Source: Eubacterium sp. 14-2
Lineage (GTDB): Bacteria > Bacillota > Clostridia > Lachnospirales > Lachnospiraceae
DNA length: 64,000 nucleotides
Assembly (NCBI RefSeq): GCF_000403845.2
Contig: NZ_KE159568.1
Span: 1,006,796-1,070,795, forward strand
Reading direction: 5' to 3'
Position 1 is the stretch's first letter; each line of letters opens with the position of its first letter. Of the stretch, positions 33,716-42,105 are shown piece after piece. Both the position numbers and the translations under genes were made by a program. The notes under the pieces were generated by a model. The model did no database searches. It worked only from the letters and a program-made list of their open reading frames with translations, and had not been told where the DNA came from.

Positions 33716-34549
33716 TCAGTCCCTCCCCTTATGCTCTGCAATCAGCTTATCTGATTTCAGAATATGATTGGACAGCCAGCCAAACAGGAATTCCATCAGT
33801 TCCTCCAGATATTCCTGCTGATTCTGGTCAATCTGCTCCAGGTCTATTTCCTCCAGCTTTGTGACAAAAGCCCGGTGGGCCATTTTCTGAGCCGGCAGCC
33901 CCGGATATCCGATACTTTCCATATATTCTTCTTCATCCTGAAAATGCTCATTGGTGTAACCTTTCAGTTTTTCCAGAATTTCCATAATTCTGTCATATTT
34001 ATCGTGAAGGAGCTCTGCTTTCACCAGTTCATTTGCCTCTCCGATAATCTCAAACAATGTTTCGTGCTCTCCGTCAATCAGAGGAATTCCCGTCATATAT
34101 TTTTCCGTAAATACACAGGGATTATCCGCCGCATTCCATTCCTCCACGGAAGGCATTTTTCCAATTATAATATCACTGCTTAAAATATGCTGATACAGCC
34201 AGCGGGTCAGATACTGCATCAGATTCTCCAGTGTCTCATGCTGGTTCTCCAGCTCATCAATATTTGAAAAATCCAGCACGTCAATTTTCTCCCGAAACGC
34301 CATATGCTGCTTTTTCTGAATGGCAAGCTCCGGGTCATTGATGGCTGCCATATAGGCTTCCTCATTGGCAAAGTGCGTATCCGCATACTGTTTCAGTTCT
34401 TCCAGCACTCCCATAACCTGATGATATTTATCCTGAAGTATCTGATTGTGAAGCAGCTCCATGGTACGGTTCATGAGCTCAAACAGTTTTTCATGTTCCT
34501 CATCAATCCGGGTAATCCCCGTCAAACAGTCCTCCGTAAACTGATACAT
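33716..34549 (-). CDS. Bacteriohemerythrin with two hemerythrin domains
   Basis: A 277-aa protein made of two tandem hemerythrin domains. Each has the di-iron set: I[DP]xEHE near the start, HFxxEE (NEEAYM, DEEEYM) in the middle, a HxxFxxK/R helix and a final HI-x2-SD motif. Such proteins bind oxygen or nitric oxide and protect or signal in anaerobes. The ATG at 34549 follows AGGAG; an upstream in-frame ATG has no ribosome site. The stop is adjacent to the galM start. Confidence 0.88.
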   Translation of the reverse strand: MYQFTEDCLTGITRIDEEHEKLFELMNRTMELLHNQILQDKYHQVMGVLEELKQYADTHFANEEAYMAAINDPELAIQKKQHMAFREKIDVLDFSNIDELENQHETLENLMQYLTRWLYQHILSSDIIIGKMPSVEEWNAADNPCVFTEKYMTGIPLIDGEHETLFEIIGEANELVKAELLHDKYDRIMEILEKLKGYTNEHFQDEEEYMESIGYPGLPAQKMAHRAFVTKLEEIDLEQIDQNQQEYLEELMEFLFGWLSNHILKSDKLIAEHKGRD

Positions 34550-34587
34550 TTTTGTTCTCCTTTCCAGATGCTGCATCTCTGCGCTTT

Positions 34588-34761
34588 CTAAAGTTTTGCA
34601 AGCTGTTCTACCTGCGCAACATCCAGTCCTGCGTATTCCGCAATTTTCTCCACAGATAATGCCCCGTCTCTGAGCATTCTGAGAACGATTTCTTTTTTTG
34701 TCTCATTTATTCCCTGATTTAATACTCTGCGTGTTCCTGGTTCTTTTAATGCACCTTTCAT
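34588..34761 (-). CDS. 57-aa small protein, possible tail of an Rpn/PDDEXK transposase
   Basis: A short ORF starting MKGALKEPGTRRVLNQGI with AGGTGA 5 bases upstream. The second half (KEIVLRMLRDGALSVEKIAE then YAGLDVAQVEQL) is the helical tail found at the C-termini of Rpn-type PD-(D/E)xK nuclease/transposase proteins, where it is an HTH-like segment. No nuclease domain is nearby, so this may be a remnant with a new start or a free small protein. The sequence GATAGTATGAAA at the start codon also occurs 28 bp upstream. Confidence 0.5.
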   Translation of the reverse strand: MKGALKEPGTRRVLNQGINETKKEIVLRMLRDGALSVEKIAEYAGLDVAQVEQLAKL

Positions 34762-34917
34762 ACTATCACCTGTACCTTTCTGGTTTCATACTATCATTTC
34801 TCCACTGTAAATTCAAGCATATTCCGCTTTTCTTCTCTCTTGAAATTCACAGAAAAATCCGGTAAGCTATATAAGATTCCAAAGAGCTGCCGGAAAATAC
34901 AAAAAGTGAGGAAAATT

Positions 34918-35868
34918 ATGAAAGAGACAACACACTGGCTGCAGAAAACACCTGTGGTCCAGACAGGCGCCCTGATATGCTGCGCTCTGTGGGGAAGTGC
35001 ATTTCCATGTATTAAAATCGGATACGAACTGTTCCATATTGAAGCTGCCGACACGCCGGCTCAGATTTTGTTTGCCGGATTCCGGTTCACTCTGGCCGGC
35101 ATTCTTACCATTCTCACAGGCAGCCTGATAAACCGGAAACTGCTGATACCGAAATCAGCCAAAACAGCCGGAAAGATTATCCGGCTCAGCCTGCTGCAGA
35201 CGGTAATACAATATCTGTTCTTTTATGTGGGTCTGGCCCATACCACCGGAGTAAAGGCCTCTGTCATCACAGGCATGAATGTATTTGTGGCTATTCTGGT
35301 GGCAAGTCTGATTTTCCACCAGGAATCCTTAAGCAGCCTGAAAATTGCCGGGTGCCTGACAGGATTTGCCGGAGTGATACTGATAAATCTTACCGGCTCC
35401 GGGCTGGACAGTAACATGCGTTTCCAGGGAGAAGGTTTTATTTTTCTTTCTGCCGTTGCCTACGCCCTGTCCTCCGTATTTTTAAAACGGTATTCTGAAA
35501 CAGAACACCCGGTACTGTTAAGCGGATGGCAGTTTTTCGCAGGCGGGATTATCATGATTCTCTGCGGCCTTGCCATGGGCGGACGCCCTGGACATTTCAC
35601 TCCTTCCGGAACAGGGATGCTTCTCTATCTTGCACTTGTTTCCGCTCTGGCCTATTCCCTGTGGGGCATTCTGCTAAAATACAACCCTGTTTCCAGAGTG
35701 ACTGTCTTTGGGTTTATGAATCCGGTATTTGGAGTGGTGCTGTCCGCCCTTCTGCTGGGAGAAACCGGGCAGGCTTCCGGCGTCCGGAGCCTGCTGGCGC
35801 TGGTTCTGGTCTGTACCGGAATCTGTCTGGTAAACACATCCTCCCGGCAGGAGCCATCAGACGGATGA
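34918..35868 (+). CDS. DMT superfamily (EamA) transporter
   Basis: A 316-aa transporter with ten membrane helices in two EamA halves. Motifs include ALICCALWGSAFPCIKIG and, in the second half, LVSALAYSLWGILLKYNPVS. It probably exports or imports a small metabolite such as an amino acid; not identified. I chose the ATG at 34918, preceded by GAGGAAA, because it starts 15 residues before the first helix; the longer frame adds a very basic leader. It converges with the small gene at 35880. Confidence 0.85.
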   Translation: MKETTHWLQKTPVVQTGALICCALWGSAFPCIKIGYELFHIEAADTPAQILFAGFRFTLAGILTILTGSLINRKLLIPKSAKTAGKIIRLSLLQTVIQYLFFYVGLAHTTGVKASVITGMNVFVAILVASLIFHQESLSSLKIAGCLTGFAGVILINLTGSGLDSNMRFQGEGFIFLSAVAYALSSVFLKRYSETEHPVLLSGWQFFAGGIIMILCGLAMGGRPGHFTPSGTGMLLYLALVSALAYSLWGILLKYNPVSRVTVFGFMNPVFGVVLSALLLGETGQASGVRSLLALVLVCTGICLVNTSSRQEPSDG

Positions 35869-35879
35869 CTCCCTGAAAA

Positions 35880-36113
35880 CTATGTCATGTCTTTCATCTG
35901 TTTAAACAGCTCTAAATCTGACTGGGTGATTTTCAGATTGGAGCAGTAGGTTTTGCCCTCCGGCGTGGTAATATTTACTTCAATTAATGTATCCTCTTTG
36001 ATTCCCTCTGCGGCAACTGCTTTCAAAAACTTCGGGAATTTGGGGTGATTTGCTGTAAATTTCTGCCACGCCCCCATCATCTGAAAAATCTGTGTGGGAT
36101 TCATTCCTGCCAT
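35880..36113 (-). CDS. Conserved hypothetical protein, 77 aa
   Basis: A small soluble protein: MAGMNPTQIFQMMGAWQKF, a helical part with HPKFPKFLKAV, then a beta-rich end (EDTLIEVNITTPEGKTYCSN) and a final helix. AGGATGAG precedes the ATG; an upstream in-frame ATG extends into the leader. I do not recognise a function. It has its own promoter at 36231-36259. Confidence 0.7.
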   Translation of the reverse strand: MAGMNPTQIFQMMGAWQKFTANHPKFPKFLKAVAAEGIKEDTLIEVNITTPEGKTYCSNLKITQSDLELFKQMKDMT

Positions 36114-36230
36114 AATCTCATCCTTTCTGTTGTGTCTGCTTTTACTGCGCTTTGCCAGGGACCGCTGCATTCCGGCTTTTTCCCTTCTGCATCCGGGGTT
36201 CTTCCCTGTGACGGTCCTTCTTCAGGGAAA

Positions 36231-36259
36231 ATTATACCATTCCAGCCACAATTTTGTAA
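36231..36259 (-). promoter_or_regulatory. Promoter of the 77-aa protein gene
   Basis: Leftward TTACAA, 17-bp spacer, TATAAT. The leader is about 110 nt. Confidence 0.68.
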
Positions 36260-36287
36260 TAAAAATGTAAAATTTTTTTCTGCCATC

Positions 36288-36316
36288 TTGAAACTCAGGA
36301 AAAAAGGGATTATTAT
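36288..36316 (+). promoter_or_regulatory. Promoter of the NlpC/P60 protein gene
   Basis: TTGAAA, 17-bp spacer, TATTAT, divergent from the promoter on its left. Confidence 0.65.
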
Positions 36317-36382
36317 TATAGACAAGGACGTAATTTTCGACTGCATACGATAAATTTATGAAATACACAGGAGGCATTACCA

Positions 36383-38407
36383 ATGAAATCCCAAAAGTTT
36401 TTTGCATTTGCCCTGGGCTGCCTGCTTCTGCTGGAAACACCCTTTACTTCCCTGGCAGCTTCCATTCCATCTCAGGAAACTTCCCCTTTCTCTCAGGAGA
36501 CTGCTGTTATATCTGATTCCCCTCAGGAAACCGGTCCGCTGGCAGTTACTGCCTCAGATTCCCGTGGACGCAAAAATTCTCAGACTCTGAATTTAAAATC
36601 AAAGGCAACGGTATATTTGCACAATCCTGTTTATCTGGAAGCCGCTGCAGTTCCGGAAGGTAACATTTCCTGGAAAACCTCCGACCGGAAAATCCTTTCC
36701 GTCAATTACAGAGGAAAACTGATACCAAAAAGAACAGGAACCGCCACCATTACCGCTTCCTGCAACGGGGTGGAAAAAAGCTGTCAGGTCACTGTCAGAC
36801 AGCCTTCCGTGCAGTTTAAAAAGACCTCTGTTACATTATTTGAGGAAAGTACATATCATCTGAAAACCACCGCCCGTCCCTCCGGGCAGGTCAGCTGGAA
36901 ATCTTCTGATTCCAGAATCGCCGCTGTGGACAAACAGGGCGTTATTACCGGAAAATCTCCCGGCACAGTTACGATTACCGCCTCCGTTCCCGGTGCAAAA
37001 TCGGAATGCCAGGTCACTGTAATCAATAACGATCACGAACTGAACCGCACCTCTCAGACACTGGTGCAGGGAAACAGCGCCACCTTTTATCTGAGCAATA
37101 TTTCCGGAAAAGATTCTGTTTCCTATCAGCTCTCCAATGCATCTGGTGACGTGGCTGATATTTCCACCTCCGGAAACAAATGCAAAGTCACTGCCAAAAA
37201 TCCTGGTACCGTTACTCTGAATGCCATCTGCACCACAGATACCGGGGAACAGAAGGTAACCTGTAAACGTACCTGCGACATAACAGTAATCGAAAACGGC
37301 ATTGCCCAGCAGCAGATTGCTCTGGCCGTACATGCCCAGGAAAACCTGACACTGGAAAATATTGAAAAAACCGGTATCTCCATAGAAAATATCCAGTGGG
37401 ATTCTTCTGATCCGAACGTGGCCCAGGTTCATCCTGCCAGCGGAACTGTAACAGGAGAAAAGACAGGAAAAGCGGAAATCACAGCAACTGTCCGTTATTC
37501 TGACGGGACTTCCGCCGAATTTCCCACCGCTGTAAGGGTTTCAGATCCCCGGCTGAAAACTTCAGCCACCGTACTGTCCGTAGGGAAAACACAGCGGCTG
37601 AAATTAACCGGAACCACTCCTTTCAGCAGTGTAAAATGGAAGGTTCAAAAGCCTTCTCTGGCCTCCATAGACCAGGACGGCACCATTACCGCCAAAACTT
37701 CCACCGGAAAGACCAGGGTTACCGTCACGGTTGACGGCAAGACCATCAGCCATGACCTGATTATCACCGATCCTCAGTTAGAATCCGATTCCCGGATGCT
37801 GACTGTGGGAAAGAAATCAAAAATCAGACTGACGGGAGTTTCTTCCAAAAGTAAGATTACCTATAAATCGCAGAAAAAGTCCATTGTGAAAGTCAGCAAA
37901 TCCGGGGTTATCACACCCCGCGCCTGCGGAATTACAGACATCATTATCTCCGCAGACGGCAATACTTTCACTCTGCATGTAAGCGTTGCATCCAAACGGG
38001 CTCTGAAAGCGTGTAAGAAAGGATACAAAATCATCAACAGTTCTTCCTACAGCCAGGCCCGCCGTATGTCCGCAGGTTATTATGACTGCAGCGCTCTGGT
38101 ATTCCGGGCTTATGACTGTGACGCAAAACTTCTGGGCGGCACCTCTTCCTGGGCGCCTACGGCCGCTTCCATGGCTTCCTATATGGAGCGCACTGGAAAA
38201 GTCATTTCCTACAAAGGCCTTGACGTTTCCAAACTCCTTCCCGGAGACCTGATTTTCTATCGGACCCCCAGAGGCGGAAACGGAAGATACCGGAATATTT
38301 ACCATGTTTCCATGTATTACGGAGATGGTTACCGTCTGGAAAAGCCCCTGCGGTATTACAGGCAGGAAAGCAACATTGTGATGATTGCAAGGCCGCTGAA
38401 AAAATAG
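36383..38407 (+). CDS. Secreted Ig-like (BIG2) repeat protein with C-terminal NlpC/P60 peptidase domain
   Basis: A 674-aa secreted protein with a signal peptide of about 26 residues (cleavage near SLAAS). A Ser/Glu-rich linker follows. Several bacterial Ig-like BIG2 repeats fill about 70-540, with recurring patterns such as VSWKSSDSRIAAVDKQGVIT and GTVTITAS. The last 130 residues are an NlpC/P60 cysteine peptidase with DCSALVFRAY (catalytic Cys) and YHVSMYYGDG (catalytic His). It probably cuts the peptide stems of peptidoglycan, with the Ig-like repeats as a spacer. AGGAGG precedes the start. Confidence 0.88.
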   Translation: MKSQKFFAFALGCLLLLETPFTSLAASIPSQETSPFSQETAVISDSPQETGPLAVTASDSRGRKNSQTLNLKSKATVYLHNPVYLEAAAVPEGNISWKTSDRKILSVNYRGKLIPKRTGTATITASCNGVEKSCQVTVRQPSVQFKKTSVTLFEESTYHLKTTARPSGQVSWKSSDSRIAAVDKQGVITGKSPGTVTITASVPGAKSECQVTVINNDHELNRTSQTLVQGNSATFYLSNISGKDSVSYQLSNASGDVADISTSGNKCKVTAKNPGTVTLNAICTTDTGEQKVTCKRTCDITVIENGIAQQQIALAVHAQENLTLENIEKTGISIENIQWDSSDPNVAQVHPASGTVTGEKTGKAEITATVRYSDGTSAEFPTAVRVSDPRLKTSATVLSVGKTQRLKLTGTTPFSSVKWKVQKPSLASIDQDGTITAKTSTGKTRVTVTVDGKTISHDLIITDPQLESDSRMLTVGKKSKIRLTGVSSKSKITYKSQKKSIVKVSKSGVITPRACGITDIIISADGNTFTLHVSVASKRALKACKKGYKIINSSSYSQARRMSAGYYDCSALVFRAYDCDAKLLGGTSSWAPTAASMASYMERTGKVISYKGLDVSKLLPGDLIFYRTPRGGNGRYRNIYHVSMYYGDGYRLEKPLRYYRQESNIVMIARPLKK

Positions 38408-38440
38408 CATTCAGGGAATGATTTCATCCCCGTTACAGAA

Positions 38441-38484
38441 CAAACCGTCCAGGTCCCTCACTCATGAGGGACCTGGACGGTTTG
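38441..38484. other. Perfect 20-bp inverted repeat
   Basis: CAAACCGTCCAGGTCCCTCA and its exact complement with a 4-nt loop CTCA, 34 bp after the NlpC/P60 stop. No T-run follows on either side, so it is not a standard terminator, though it may end or protect the transcript. The 303-bp gap 38408-38710 holds this hairpin, palindromic copy 4 and a terminator. Confidence 0.85.
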
Positions 38485-38546
38485 CTGCGCCGAGTGCGGT
38501 CACGCAGTGACATTTTCTATTCGCACGAGTAGCCTCGCTTCGCTGG

Positions 38547-38628
38547 GGCAGACCCTGTGCATATTATTTTTATTCTATAGGAAGATACTTTCGCGCTTTA
38601 GCGTGACAAGGTCTTTCCTATAGAATAA
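38547..38628 (+). repeat. Dispersed palindromic element, copy 4
   Basis: Head GGCAGACCCTGTGCATATTA, hairpin arms ATTCTATAGGAAGA and TCTTTCCTATAGAAT, core GCGCTTTAGCGTGAC. It lies directly beyond the terminator of the SecB-like cassette. Confidence 0.88.
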
Positions 38629-38669
38629 AAAACCGGACCCTTCGGATAAATTCCAGCGGTCCGGTTTTT
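38628..38669 (-). terminator. Terminator of the SecB-like cassette
   Basis: AAAAACCGGACC pairs perfectly with GGTCCGGTTTTT over an 18-nt loop; T-rich on both sides. Confidence 0.85.
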
Positions 38670-38710
38670 CTGCACAGCAGAAGATATGCATTTCTTTCTG
38701 TATTATAATA

Positions 38711-39115
38711 TCATGATGCATCTGAAAACATATCATATTTACCAAAATGCTCAATTGGAAGAATAATCTGCTTTAAGCCGGCTTTTCCCATCATTTCATA
38801 CAGAAAAGTTCTTGCGAATGAAAATAACAGTTCTGTTCCTTCTTCCATTACTTCCTTCTCCGCTTCCTTATCTGTCAGGATATCCCAGCTGAAAATACCT
38901 GCCAGTTTCAAAGAAAAATAAAATGGAAGCTCTTCATTCTCCATCTCTCCAACTTCAAATTTTATCATCAGTCTTGCAGCTTTATCATTCGGTTCACTGC
39001 TCATTGCATATTCAGGTTCCATACTGACAGGAATATCATGTTTTCCCGGTTCTCTGTCTGTTTTTTTTGTAAAACTCATATCTATAACTGATATATCTTC
39101 ACATTTCACTCTCAT
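38711..39115 (-). CDS. SecB-like chaperone
   Basis: A 134-aa protein that aligns by eye with SecB along most of its length. It has an early ISVIDMSF strand (compare YTKDISFEAP), a strand ending KLAGIFSW at 70-77 (compare GGIFSI), and a helix ELLFSFARTFLYEMM at 95-109 (compare ILFPYAREC), then an ILPIEHFGKYDMF end (compare LAPVNFDALF). SecB holds unfolded clients. Firmicutes normally lack an export SecB, so such proteins usually serve toxin-antitoxin-chaperone systems. It starts 2 bp after the 217-aa ORF and is AT-rich compared with its neighbours. The fold call is fairly firm; the role is inference. Confidence 0.72.
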   Translation of the reverse strand: MRVKCEDISVIDMSFTKKTDREPGKHDIPVSMEPEYAMSSEPNDKAARLMIKFEVGEMENEELPFYFSLKLAGIFSWDILTDKEAEKEVMEEGTELLFSFARTFLYEMMGKAGLKQIILPIEHFGKYDMFSDAS

Positions 39116-39117
39116 TT

Positions 39118-39771
39118 TCAGACTCCTGCACTTTCCATAGACTCAACAAAAAAGGATTTTTCCTGAAATTTCATATTTCTTTCTCTGTATTTATCCTCTT
39201 CATTTCTTATTGTATCAAGGTAGAAAATATTATTCCTTATCGGTTTGCCAAACCGAATTTTTCTGATACACCTCGCATGTATCTGCTCTCCGGCCTCAAA
39301 ACCCAGAATCAGAATATCCTGTACTGAGTCAGATACTTTTCCTTCATATCCACAGATAATCGACTTCTTTTTGTTCATTTCATCCTGAAGCCTTTTTCTG
39401 TAATCTGCAAGACAGGGGTTTTCCAGCTTTTCATTTTCCTCCGGAAGGTCATCTTCCGATATATCCTGAAATTTTTTCTTTTCACAGGACATGCTCTCTC
39501 CATGCTGACTAATAATGATTATCTCATTGCCGGACATTTTAAACATATCCAGTATGGAAATTTCATCATCCAATAATTTCAGCAATAATCCTCTGCTTAC
39601 TTTTGTAACCATCCATGTATTGTCTATAATCATATCCGTGTACAGACAAAAATAATAACATTCTTCCCTGTCCCGGCACACAAAAATTATGGGCAGTTTT
39701 TCGAATTCAAAAAGCACTTTATCCAAACTCAGATCCCCTGTGTCCAAAACATTTTTGAAATATGCTTTCAT
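39118..39771 (-). CDS. Hypothetical protein, DUF6575-like, middle gene of the SecB cassette
   Basis: A 217-aa protein. The first 70 residues (DKVLFEFEKLPIIFVCRDRE, then CYYFCLYTD, then VSRGLLLKLLDDEISILDMF) resemble the opening of DUF6575-type proteins found in accessory gene pairs. The rest is charged, with no signal peptide or enzyme motif. The ATG overlaps the stop of the 157-aa gene by one base (TAATG), so translation is coupled. In a toxin-antitoxin-chaperone reading it occupies the antitoxin position, but nothing in the sequence proves that. Confidence 0.6.
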   Translation of the reverse strand: MKAYFKNVLDTGDLSLDKVLFEFEKLPIIFVCRDREECYYFCLYTDMIIDNTWMVTKVSRGLLLKLLDDEISILDMFKMSGNEIIIISQHGESMSCEKKKFQDISEDDLPEENEKLENPCLADYRKRLQDEMNKKKSIICGYEGKVSDSVQDILILGFEAGEQIHARCIRKIRFGKPIRNNIFYLDTIRNEEDKYRERNMKFQEKSFFVESMESAGV

Positions 39772-40244
39772 TAATCACTCTCCTCACAAATTCTGAAATT
39801 TCTGACAGCTTTTTTTATAGCTCCTTCAAAAATCCACCAGTCAATATGTGTTGAATCTGAATTGTCAGAAACCCTCTCAGCCGTCCTCTGTACCAGTCCA
39901 TGAGATGTATTTCCGGTAAGCAAAACCGGATGTGGATATTCTTTTCTCAGCCTTACGCTTCGTTTCAGACAATTGATAAATTTATCACAGTTCTTTCTGC
40001 TTGTATATACAGATGTAGAATATGTTCCCACTTCTTCTTTCGAATAGCGATCCGGTATCCAACCCTGTAAAATTTCCTCGTAAGTGCTGACAAAGGCTTT
40101 TTCCTCTAACTTTCCCCATTTCGCAACTCTGTATACCTGTTGAAAATGCTCCTCCCCGGCTCCGCTTTCCCATATTTTTTTCCTGATATTCTCCGGAATC
40201 ACAGAACTTAATTCTTTTGTCTCATTTCCCTTATCAGTATTCAT
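39771..40244 (-). CDS. Hypothetical protein, first gene of the SecB cassette (possible ADP-ribosyltransferase-like toxin)
   Basis: A 157-aa soluble protein. Visible marks are R39 (QQVYRVAKWG), STYEE at 53-57, a YSTS motif at 75-78 (GTYSTSVYTS), QRTAER with E123, and HIDWW at 133-137. Arg, Ser-Thr-Ser and Glu in this order are what R-S-E ADP-ribosyltransferases show, so a toxin of that kind is possible; I cannot confirm the fold. Codon and base use are clearly more AT-rich than the glucokinase gene 47 bp upstream, and no terminator separates them. The ribosome site is weak (GTGGGAT). Confidence 0.55.
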   Translation of the reverse strand: MNTDKGNETKELSSVIPENIRKKIWESGAGEEHFQQVYRVAKWGKLEEKAFVSTYEEILQGWIPDRYSKEEVGTYSTSVYTSRKNCDKFINCLKRSVRLRKEYPHPVLLTGNTSHGLVQRTAERVSDNSDSTHIDWWIFEGAIKKAVRNFRICEESD

Positions 40245-40290
40245 TTCATCCCACTTTTCTGTCCCTTATTTCAACTGTAAAACTCCTGCT

Positions 40291-41232
40291 CTACTCCAGA
40301 ATCAGTCTCATGCAGCCATACATTCCCGCGTCATTTCCAAGGGAAGCCAGCGCAAATTTCGTATCCACACAGGAAGAAAAGGCAGCTTCCCTGAAATACT
40401 GGTTAACCGCTTTCAGAAGCACTTCTCCTGCTTTGGATACGCCGCCTCCGATTACAAAAGTTTCCGGGTCTGCCACACAGGCAATGTTGCTCAGAGCCCT
40501 CCCCAGCATCCGGGCAAATTTCTCCACGATCTTCTCTGCCAGTTTATCCTGCTCTTTGTATGCGTCAAATACTGCTTTGGCTGAAATTTCCTCCACTTTA
40601 TCCAGAAGAGAGGTCTCATGGCTCTCTGCCAGGCTTTCTCTGGCAAGACGCACGATACCCGTTGCGGAACAATACTGTTCCAGGCATCCCTTCCTGCCGC
40701 AGTTACAGGAAATGCTTTCATGGGGATTTACCGTAATGTGCCCGATTTCTCCGCCTGCTCCATGAGCTCCCGCCACGATTTTCTCATCAATGATAATACC
40801 GCCGCCCACGCCGGTGCCCAGCGTAACCATAACCAGACTCTTACAGCCCTTGCCGCCACCCTGCCACATTTCTCCAAGAGCAGCCACATTCGCATCGTTT
40901 CCGGCTTTCACAGGAATATGGTCCATCAGGCCCCCCATTTCTTCCGGTATATTCTTATTTTTCCATCCAAGATTTACGCATAAGGGCACACTTCCGTCCG
41001 GCTGTACCGGTCCCGGAAGCCCGATTCCGATTCCTTCAATTTCCTCTTTTCCAATCTTTTTTTCCGCCATTTTTTCCTGAAGGGAAGCTGCGATATCGGG
41101 AAGGATATTTTTCCCCTCTTCACAGGTATCTGTGGGAATTTCCCACTTTTCCACAAGATTTCCTGTGGTTTCAAATAAACCTATTTTACAGGTAGTGCCT
41201 CCGATATCCACGCCAAAACCATATTTTTTCAT
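40291..41232 (-). CDS. glcK: ROK family glucokinase
   Basis: A 313-aa sugar kinase. ATP site: GFGVDIGGTTCKIGLFE near the start and GTGVGGGIIID in the middle. The ROK zinc motif is CNCGRKGCLEQYCS, preceded by GEIGHITV with the zinc-binding histidine. The catalytic aspartate is in KAGNDANVAA. It phosphorylates glucose at position 6. The ATG at 41232 follows AGGAGAGG; an upstream in-frame ATG would run into the divergent promoter. The SecB-like cassette follows in the same direction without a clear terminator. Confidence 0.92.
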   Translation of the reverse strand: MKKYGFGVDIGGTTCKIGLFETTGNLVEKWEIPTDTCEEGKNILPDIAASLQEKMAEKKIGKEEIEGIGIGLPGPVQPDGSVPLCVNLGWKNKNIPEEMGGLMDHIPVKAGNDANVAALGEMWQGGGKGCKSLVMVTLGTGVGGGIIIDEKIVAGAHGAGGEIGHITVNPHESISCNCGRKGCLEQYCSATGIVRLARESLAESHETSLLDKVEEISAKAVFDAYKEQDKLAEKIVEKFARMLGRALSNIACVADPETFVIGGGVSKAGEVLLKAVNQYFREAAFSSCVDTKFALASLGNDAGMYGCMRLILE

Positions 41233-41307
41233 GCCATACCTCTCCTTTATCCTGTATATTCCAACGGGCAGCGTACAGACATCATCCGTTAAATTTGTAT
41301 GACGCCA

Positions 41308-41357
41308 TTGCACCTCCGCTGTTTTTATATTATAGTTATACTATACACCTGCTGCAA
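41308..41357. promoter_or_regulatory. Overlapping divergent promoters
   Basis: Rightward: TTGCAC (41308), 17 bp, TATAGT (41331-41336), for the response regulator. Leftward: TTGCAG (41357-41352), 17 bp, TATAAT (41334-41329), for glcK. The two -10 boxes overlap, so the polymerases would compete. Confidence 0.72.
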
Positions 41358-41397
41358 ATGCAATAGTGCCGCAGAAACTGACAGAGAGGATACCCCT

Positions 41398-42075
41398 ATG
41401 ACCCATATTTTACTGGTAGAAGACGACAAAAGTATCGTCAGTAATTTAACAGAATTTCTGCAGAAAGAAGGCTTTGCCATCACATCGGTGGATGGCCAGA
41501 CAAAGGCTCTGGCCCTGCTTGAAGAATCAGCCGCCGATTTTGACTTGCTGCTGCTGGATGTTTCCCTGGCGGAAGGAAACGGTTTTTCCATCTGCCGGGC
41601 TGTAAAATCCACCACCAGCCTGCCTGTCATCTTTCTGACTGCATCCGGAGATGAGTACAGCGTTGTCACAGGACTGGATCTGGGCGCCGACGACTACATT
41701 GCCAAACCTTTCCGGCCGCGGGAACTGATTTCCCGCATTCACAATATCATGCGCCGTTACGGCAAGGCAAATACTTTGCTGGAGTACCGGAATCTGACAG
41801 CAGATGTAAGCCGGGGCACCGTCTCAAAAGACGGACAGGAACTACAGCTTTCCGCTCTGGAATACCGGCTTTTACTGTATTTTATGAATAATAAGGATAT
41901 TGTGCTTTCCCGCTCCCGGCTTTTAGACGCCCTCTGGGATATGGCAGGGGAGTTTGTCAATGACAATACCCTTACGGTATATATCAAACGGCTGCGGGAA
42001 AAAATCGAAGAAGACCCCCAAAATCCCCTGCTGATTAAGACCATCCGGGGCATGGGCTATAAGATGGGAGACTGA
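41398..42075 (+). CDS. OmpR-family response regulator
   Basis: A 225-aa regulator. The receiver domain has acidic D9/D10 and phospho-acceptor D54 (LLLLDVSLAEGNG), followed by a winged-helix output domain with DNTLTVYIKRLREKIEEDP. The usual MMP after the aspartate is replaced by SLA, as in BceR-like regulators. The shortest start at 41398 (GAGAGGA upstream) gives the correct receiver. It forms an operon with a histidine kinase and an ABC transporter, so it probably responds to an antimicrobial or envelope signal. Confidence 0.92.
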   Translation: MTHILLVEDDKSIVSNLTEFLQKEGFAITSVDGQTKALALLEESAADFDLLLLDVSLAEGNGFSICRAVKSTTSLPVIFLTASGDEYSVVTGLDLGADDYIAKPFRPRELISRIHNIMRRYGKANTLLEYRNLTADVSRGTVSKDGQELQLSALEYRLLLYFMNNKDIVLSRSRLLDALWDMAGEFVNDNTLTVYIKRLREKIEEDPQNPLLIKTIRGMGYKMGD

Positions 42076-42105
42076 TACTGACACAAAAATACTGGAGGTT
42101 ACTTT

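Noticed and set aside
39771-40244. Calling the 157-aa ORF a confirmed ADP-ribosyltransferase
   Set aside because: Only three motif positions fit; the fold cannot be verified from sequence by eye.
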